Shown here: positions 58,477 to 64,000 of the stretch, in pieces
Layout: each line of letters opens with the position of its first letter
How positions within the stretch are numbered: the first letter of the stretch is position 1
Assembly: GCF_001540865.1 (NCBI RefSeq)
Contig: NC_033630.1
Span: 7,618,089-7,682,088 of the forward strand
Direction: 5' to 3'
DNA from: Ananas comosus
Taxonomy: Eukaryota > Streptophyta > Magnoliopsida > Poales > Bromeliaceae
Length of the DNA: 64,000 nt
Notes under the pieces: generated by a model
The model's input: only the letters and a program-made list of their open reading frames with translations
Databases searched by the model: none
Told to the model about the DNA's origin: nothing
Made by a program: the position numbers and the translations under genes

Positions 58477-59658
58477 CCGACGCAAACCAAGCCCATATTT
58501 ATTCTTGACGATCAAGATCCCTTTCCATGTTCAAGTCCATATTCGTCCTTGATCTGGTTAAAACACAAACCTACTTTTAACTCAACAAGGATCCTTATTC
58601 CATTTATCACAAACCTACCAATCTAACCTTGTTCTCCTTATTCTCAATATTAAACTTTAATTTTAATATAATACATTAATTATCATTATTTTTATAATGA
58701 ATTTTTTTTGTTCTTTAATTAATAATTATTAATTAATATTTATTATTAATTATTATTATTAATTAATATTTATTATTAATTATTATTATTAATTAATATT
58801 TATTATTTAATTATTATACCTACTAGATTAATTATTATTATTATTAATAATAATTAATAATTATTTATTATTATTAATAATTAATAAGAATAATTAATTA
58901 ATATTTATTATTTAATTATTATTATAACTAATAGATTAATAATTATTATTAATTATAATTATAAATAATTATTTATTATTATTATTAATAATAAATTAAT
59001 ATTTATTATTTAATTATTATTATAGCTAATAGATTAATAATTCTTATTTTTAATAATTATTAATAATTATTTATTATTAATAATAATTACTATTTATTAA
59101 TTAATATTTATTATTTAATTATTATTATAGCTAATAGATTAATAATTCTTGTTTTTAATAATTATTAATTATTATTATTATTATTAATAATTAATAATTA
59201 TTAATTAATATTTATTATTTAATTATTATTATAGCTAACGGTAATTCTTATTATTAATAATTATTAATAATTATTTTTTATTACTTATAATAATTAATAA
59301 ATATTAATTAATATTTATTATTTAATTATTATTATTAATAGATTAATAATTATAAATTAATATTTATTATTTAATAAATTTAATAAATTAATAATTTCAT
59401 TATTTATTACTAAATTTATATAATTAATTTAATTAATTATTAAATGACAGTAATTTTAATTTAAATCTAAAATTAATTAGAACAAGAGTATTTCCTTGTT
59501 CGAACAAGGTCCTTTGCCCATCTTGTTATCAAGGTCGGAATATGGTTGATCAAGGTCTAAAGGCCTTTGATGACAAGGGCCTTTGGTTTGTAACGCAAAC
59601 CCTTGTTTCCCCCCTTGTTCCCGAATAAGGGGGGGAACAAGGGCTTGGTTTGTGATGG
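58477..59658. mobile_element. PIF/Harbinger-type element, copy 2, written backwards
   Basis: Reading the text from 59658 down to 58477 without complementing gives GGTAGTGTTTGGTTCGGG... and ...CCCGAACCAAACGCAGCC, as in copy 1 at 44461-45579, with only a few differences over the last 200 bp. In that reading TAA flanks both ends (text AAT at 58474-58476 and 59659-59661). The core is AATTATTAATA-like filler with different repeat numbers, making it 1182 bp. Confidence 0.92.
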
Positions 59659-59852
59659 AATTTCTTATTCATTCTTGATAAATCAGTACAACGAGGGAGG
59701 TAATTGTGGTATTAAAAACTTTTTTTAAAATTTTAAAATTCTTTCAGTTTATATCTAAAAATCTTCATTTTGTTTATTTTTTTGTATAAATATAGACATA
59801 AAATAGTTTTTTTTTTTTTCGTAGGGGGTAAAGTGGGTCTGTGTGAGATATG

Positions 59853-59854
<2 letters not shown>

Positions 59855-59892
<38 letters not shown>
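59855..59892. repeat. (AT)n microsatellite near the right edge of the block
   Basis: Nineteen pure AT dinucleotides. It is a natural place for a wrong join and is the best, though unproven, candidate for the right polarity boundary. Confidence 0.75.
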
Positions 59893-59894
<2 letters not shown>

Positions 59895-60597
59895 AAATTA
59901 AAAGTTCGAATATCTAGCTAAAGTTCAGAAGGTCTTTGGGGAAAAAATTTTTTTCAAATCTTCAAAACTCGATGCATTTATAAATAAATTTCACAACACT
60001 TTTCTAGCTTTACAATCTAATGGTTAGATTTCAACCTAAACTATAAGCTATATTTATCTCCTTGTAATTTATATTTTTTCATCAATTATATATATTTGCT
60101 AGTTTGTAAAATATTATAAAATTTATTTATAATCATAGGATTGCTCTTAATTATGTACTCTTGCAAAAACTCAAAATTGCATTAATACCCTATATTACTA
60201 TGTACTTACTCTTAAATCTAATTACTACACTAACTACATGTATATCCAAATTTGATGTTTGGTTTGATGTATTTAAATTCAATTATTATAATTGGAACTA
60301 CATGATGAAACCCAACTACAGCAGTTCCAACTGAAATAGTTGGAGAGAGTAGCTTTAAGCAAAAAAAGCTTACTTTTCTAATCATTTTTTTGATAGAAAA
60401 TAATTTTTCTCTACATTGGATGTATTCTCACTGTCATATGAATGTAAAGAAATAAAATTTTAAAAATGCATTTTTCAACTATGTGTAACTAAAGAAATTA
60501 TGTATTGTTACAGCACTTTCTACTACATCTACCCAAATAAGATTCATATAGGCAGCTGCAACTGCTACATTTGTAATTATATGCACATCTAAGTTTC

Positions 60598-60962
60598 AAT
60601 ACAAGCGTGTAAAACTTATCTGAATTGTGGATCATTTTAAATTGACTATATATCCAATTTATCAAAAATTTAATTTTACTATCCAATTTTTTCAATTTGT
60701 TTGATTTAAATCAGTCAACGACGCCTTGACTTCAAACTTTAAATGCACTAGTTTATCTTACAGACTTAGTTAATATATTTCATGCAATTCTCACAACTAA
60801 AAATTTATTAAAATAAGCAGCCAGCTTAAATTTTGAAGTCAGTGACGTTGACCGACGCAAATCAAATAAATTAAATGATTAGATAATAAAATCAAATTTA
60901 GAAAGGTTGGACAGCCGACTCAAAATAATATATAATTCAGATAAATTCTATACATTTTTACC
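60598..60962. mobile_element. Miniature inverted-repeat element, copy 1
   Basis: Ends are inverted repeats (GTAAAACTTATCTGAATT and the complement of AATTCAGATAAATTCTATAC). It aligns in the same orientation with 61597-61901. AT-rich, non-coding. Confidence 0.6.
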
Positions 60963-61163
60963 TAAATATTTTAAAGGTACATGCATAAATACCAACTTTA
61001 CAAAAGAAAAATACATTTTCATATTTTCACTCATGCAAAAACAATTACTCTTCTAAGTCCCTAATATCACTGCATATTATATTTCTCCATTAAGTGGGAT
61101 TAATTAGCCCAACTGTTCTTGTCCTCTTATGTTAAATAATAAACATTACATTACACAGAGCAG

Positions 61164-61192
61164 AAAAAAAAAAAAAAAAAAAAAAAAAAAAA
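61164..61192. repeat. Poly-A run
   Basis: 29 consecutive A residues. It does not follow a recognisable retrotransposon or gene end, so I treat it as a homopolymer. Confidence 0.7.
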
Positions 61193-61339
61193 CACCATAA
61201 ATATATTAACTTCCCACTTCAGTGATGCTCTGCAAAGAAGGGCGCCATTGACGAGCTTTATTGGCTTGTGATTGTGATTGTGAGCTTCTGCTTTTGTGCC
61301 TTTCTCTCTCATGCTTCTCCACCTGAGATTTTATTGTTC

Positions 61340-61379
<40 letters not shown>

Positions 61380-61596
61380 CATGAACATAAGGGGACAAAT
61401 AATACACACAATTTTTGCACTGCTTTTAAAGATCCCAACAAGTACAAAATCATTCATCTTTTTTGTGAAGTGCACGCATGGGCTTCTTTTTTTCTATCAC
61501 TCAATCCAAAATATTTTGTACTTGTGTCCTTTCATGCATGGGCTTTTCGCTCCACAAATCTAATTTTCTTACATAAATTCCATACATAATTTAGAA

Positions 61597-61901
61597 GGTA
61601 AAAATATGTAAAACTTATCTAGAGTATTAATTATTTTGATTTTACTATCTTATATTTTAGAATTTTTAGTTTATTATCTAATTGTTTATCTTACAAGTTT
61701 AATTAGAATATATACTTCGTGTAATTCCCGCAAATATGAATTTATTAAAATAAGTAATAAGCTTATATTTGAAAGTTAAATGTCGTTAACTGACTCAAAT
61801 CAAACTAATCGAAAGATTAGATAGTAAAATCAAAATTTTAAAAGATACAGTAGTCAAATCAAAATGATGTAAAGTTCAGATAAATTCTGTACGTTTTTAC
61901 C
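61597..61901. mobile_element. Miniature inverted-repeat element, copy 2
   Basis: Begins GGTAAAAATATG and ends CGTTTTTACC. Flanks TAATTTAGAA and TAATTAGAA are nearly identical, consistent with a 9-10 bp target duplication and a MULE origin. Its direct alignment with 60598-60962, together with normal-looking sequence to the right, suggests normal polarity here. Confidence 0.6.
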
Positions 61902-62960
61902 TAATTAGAATACGGTCAAAGTCAATTACAATATTTTTTTAAAAAAATAAAGAATAGCCAAATGAATCAAATAATTTTAGCCTAAATTAAGTTAAAATCG
62001 AGATAATACTTTTGAGTTTTTTTTTTTTGTTTTTGTCAAACTATAATTGTACCAATACTCCTCCAAAGTTCGAAATATTACTGATGTTCTCGTAAATATT
62101 AAAAACAGTAATTATCAAATATTCCTATTTGATAGATTATTCCTAAAATTTTATCTTTATCTTCCAACATATTAAAATTTTAACACTTTTCATTGGATGT
62201 GCAATTTTTAGTAAATTTAATACATTTTTATTAAAAAAAATTACTTAAATAAATTAATGTGAAAGATCACACATTTAATAAGGATTAAAACATAATATGT
62301 ATTAATTCATATTTTGCCCTCCAAGAAATAATTAAGGATAAAATTATTATTTTATTAGATAGACTAGTGTTTAACTCTTTTTTAACTCGGATAGAGATAT
62401 TTATAATAAATTCATATATTTAGGAAGGTGTACTTGATATTTTAAATTTTGAAGAATTATCTACAACATTTTGACTCCTTTTGAAATTACCCAGTTAAAA
62501 TAATAAAAAATGTTATATGTACACCTATACATAGGTATAAATCTTGCGCCCCACAAATCTAAAATTTACAAAACTCCTTAAATTTAAAAATATATACCTT
62601 GATAAAATAAGTAGAAAATAAAAGTCATTGGATGAGTGGGGTATAAATTGTAGGGGTAACATTAATCTAACATAATTGTTGAAAACTTCACAAGAAATAA
62701 CAAAGTTAATTGTTTATACATATATAATGGAGTAGAAATATAGAATCAATAGTCCATTATTTTAGTTCTAGTACAAAAAAGAATAAGAAAAAAAAAATCT
62801 CTTTAATCTTGTTTGAAAATATTACTATATAATTCAAAACTGAAAGTAATATATATATATAGTTGTGTGATATAAAAGAAATATTTATAAATATGCTTTG
62901 TTAATTTTTTTCTATTTAGACAGTTAAAAAAAAAAGAAGAAAGAAACTAAATATAATATA
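61902..62960. other. AT-rich interval, no gene seen
   Basis: No open frame with coding character on either strand. It could be intron or 3' flank of the minus-strand gene that follows. Confidence 0.45.
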
Positions 62961-62967
62961 TAGGAAA

Positions 62968-63162
62968 TTAATTAATTACCTTCCCATTATTACTTTGTGA
63001 GTCAACTTGTTTTCGCCCTTTATCAACAACATGATCCACATGAGCCTCATCATCATCATCTTTTCCACCATTTTGTTTCTGAATCGATTCAGATAATTGG
63101 CTCTTCTTCATCTTCTCTTGTTTTCTCGCCCTAAGAGCCTTTGTCACCTCTGATCCCACACA

Positions 63163-63197
<35 letters not shown>

Positions 63198-63582
63198 AAA
63201 TTAGAAAACAGAAACTACAAATATTTAAAAAAAAAATTAATTTGAACTTACATATATAGTGACTATTATATATTGTTTAATAAGTTATTGATCAGTTGTA
63301 AAGTGTCATCAGCAAAATACTATATAAAATTCACCTGAATAATATTTTATGGTCTATGTTGTTGATGTATTGATATTCATAAGAAGATTTTTTTCTTTTT
63401 TTTTTGAACTAATACACGTGCTGTACAATTTATGGTATAAAATTTACCTCTGCATCAATAATTTATAGAAATAATATTTTAAAAACATAATTTATTTTAT
63501 CCAAAAAAATGCATTTGAACATAGAAAAATATACGTACACTAGTTTAACCATATTCACCACCCCTTGAAAAAGAAAACAATA

Positions 63583-63623
<41 letters not shown>

Positions 63624-64000
63624 AGAGCAAATGTTACCTATACATCTGTGTTACTGGCATAAATTTTACATCGTGTATAACATCTACAAAGCTAAAATTT
63701 GCTGACTCATCTTATCAATTATTTTAATGTTAAAAAGTTTTGAAAATTTTAAATTTTTAGATGTAAGATATACAGTATTCTAGTTATTCATAGCCAAGGC
63801 TTTTCATATTCAAATTGAGAAAGTTTTTATTTTATTTTTTATTTAAATTTATTTTCTTAATGAATGAAGCAGATAGTATCGAACTTAACCTTGGAAGGTG
63901 ATGAGTTTGTAGGAGTGTCCGAGGAGGAGCATATCCTTGGGCTTGAGCAGCTTCACGCGCGTCGCTTTTGCACCTCCGCCATCGCCGGGGCCGCAGAGGC
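62968..64000 (-). CDS. PADRE/DUF4228 domain protein, 5'-partial
   Basis: On the minus strand, one exon runs from the window edge (64000) to 63890 and a second from 63149 to about 62968. The intron has GT at 63889-63888 and AG at 63151-63150, and the split Glu codon keeps frame. The protein reads KATRVKLLKPKDMLLLGHSY, then KLITFQEVTKALRARKQEKM and an Asp-rich tail. The VKLLKPKDMLLLG...Y.LIT..EV...L..K...K pattern is the second half of the plant PADRE (DUF4228) domain, found in small proteins often induced by pathogens or abiotic stress; the molecular function is not established. The N-terminal exon portion lies outside the window. After 62980 the frame either reads three more codons to TAA or splices at GT (62979-62978) to an exon I could not find. 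Confidence 0.8.
63166..63195. repeat. Poly-A run in the PADRE-gene intron
   Basis: About 30 A residues as written (poly-T on the coding strand), just upstream of the splice acceptor, where it may serve as the pyrimidine tract. Confidence 0.6.

Larger units (their letters stand above)
52527..59850. other. Block written with reversed strand polarity (not complemented)
   Basis: Within this block, coding sense, splice signals and repeat alignment appear only when the text is either complemented without reversal or reversed without complementing. Proof one: an intact helicase gene with eight in-frame exons at 52937-57011. Proof two: reversed text of 58477-59658 matches 44461-45579 almost base for base, including target duplications. 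The Pin2 gene (ending 52002) and the PADRE gene (from 62979) on either side have normal polarity. The left limit is probably the N at 52526 (certainly between 52002 and 52937). The right limit lies between 59661 and roughly 59930, perhaps at the (AT)n at 59855-59892. DNA cannot join this way, so it is an artefact of sequence handling. Confidence 0.95.

Overview
The window looks like a nuclear chromosome segment of a flowering plant, probably a monocot. GC-rich 5' exons with strong GC decay along the gene, spliced genes with GT-AG introns, PPR and PADRE-type genes, a Pin2 proteinase inhibitor and a dense nest of Copia, Gypsy, CACTA, MULE, PIF/Harbinger and Helitron remnants all point there. I cannot fix the species. 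Two single N bases (15549 and 52526) look like assembly joins.

Layout. 0.6-2.6 kb: a 2-kb fold-back Mutator-like element with 9-bp target duplication. 4.2-12.0 kb: a complete but dead Copia element with 574-bp LTRs and a GC-rich minisatellite in its leader. 12.0-15.5 kb: repeat fragments and an unrecognised 179-aa ORF. 15.55-19.0 kb: 3' end of a chromodomain Gypsy element with a 2.6-kb LTR full of a 12-bp palindrome. 19.0-25.8 kb: no recognisable gene, but many diverged copies of a unit with a conserved hairpin motif. 25.8-30.2 kb: a 4.4-kb minus-strand (probably solo) Gypsy LTR. 32.5-37.1 kb: a CACTA transposon carrying spliced gene pieces. 37.6 kb: a Helitron 3' terminus. 40.4-42.2 kb: an intact PPR gene whose 5' flank is tandemly duplicated. 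43-50.7 kb: a minus-strand Copia remnant interrupted by a PIF/Harbinger element and a minus-strand Gypsy 3' end. 51.3-52.0 kb: an intact two-exon Pin2 proteinase inhibitor gene. 63-64 kb: 5'-truncated PADRE/DUF4228 gene on the minus strand.

The most striking result is at about 52.5-59.85 kb. This block is written with the wrong strand polarity: it is reversed but not complemented relative to its surroundings. Read as the plain complement from left to right, it holds a complete eight-exon, 584-aa DEAD-box RNA helicase of the RH22 type (52937-57011), with every splice junction in frame. Read simply backwards, 58477-59658 is a near-identical copy of the PIF/Harbinger element at 44461-45579, with its TAA target duplication. 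Six-frame translation cannot see either. DNA cannot have this arrangement, so it is a sequence-handling or assembly artefact with an N at its left edge and an (AT)n run near its right edge. All ORFs called by ordinary translation inside it are spurious.

The likely host genes (PPR, Pin2, RH22-like helicase, PADRE protein, possibly the 179-aa ORF) are independent single genes, not a pathway cluster. The helicase and probably the PPR protein would act in organelle RNA metabolism, Pin2 in secreted defence against proteases.
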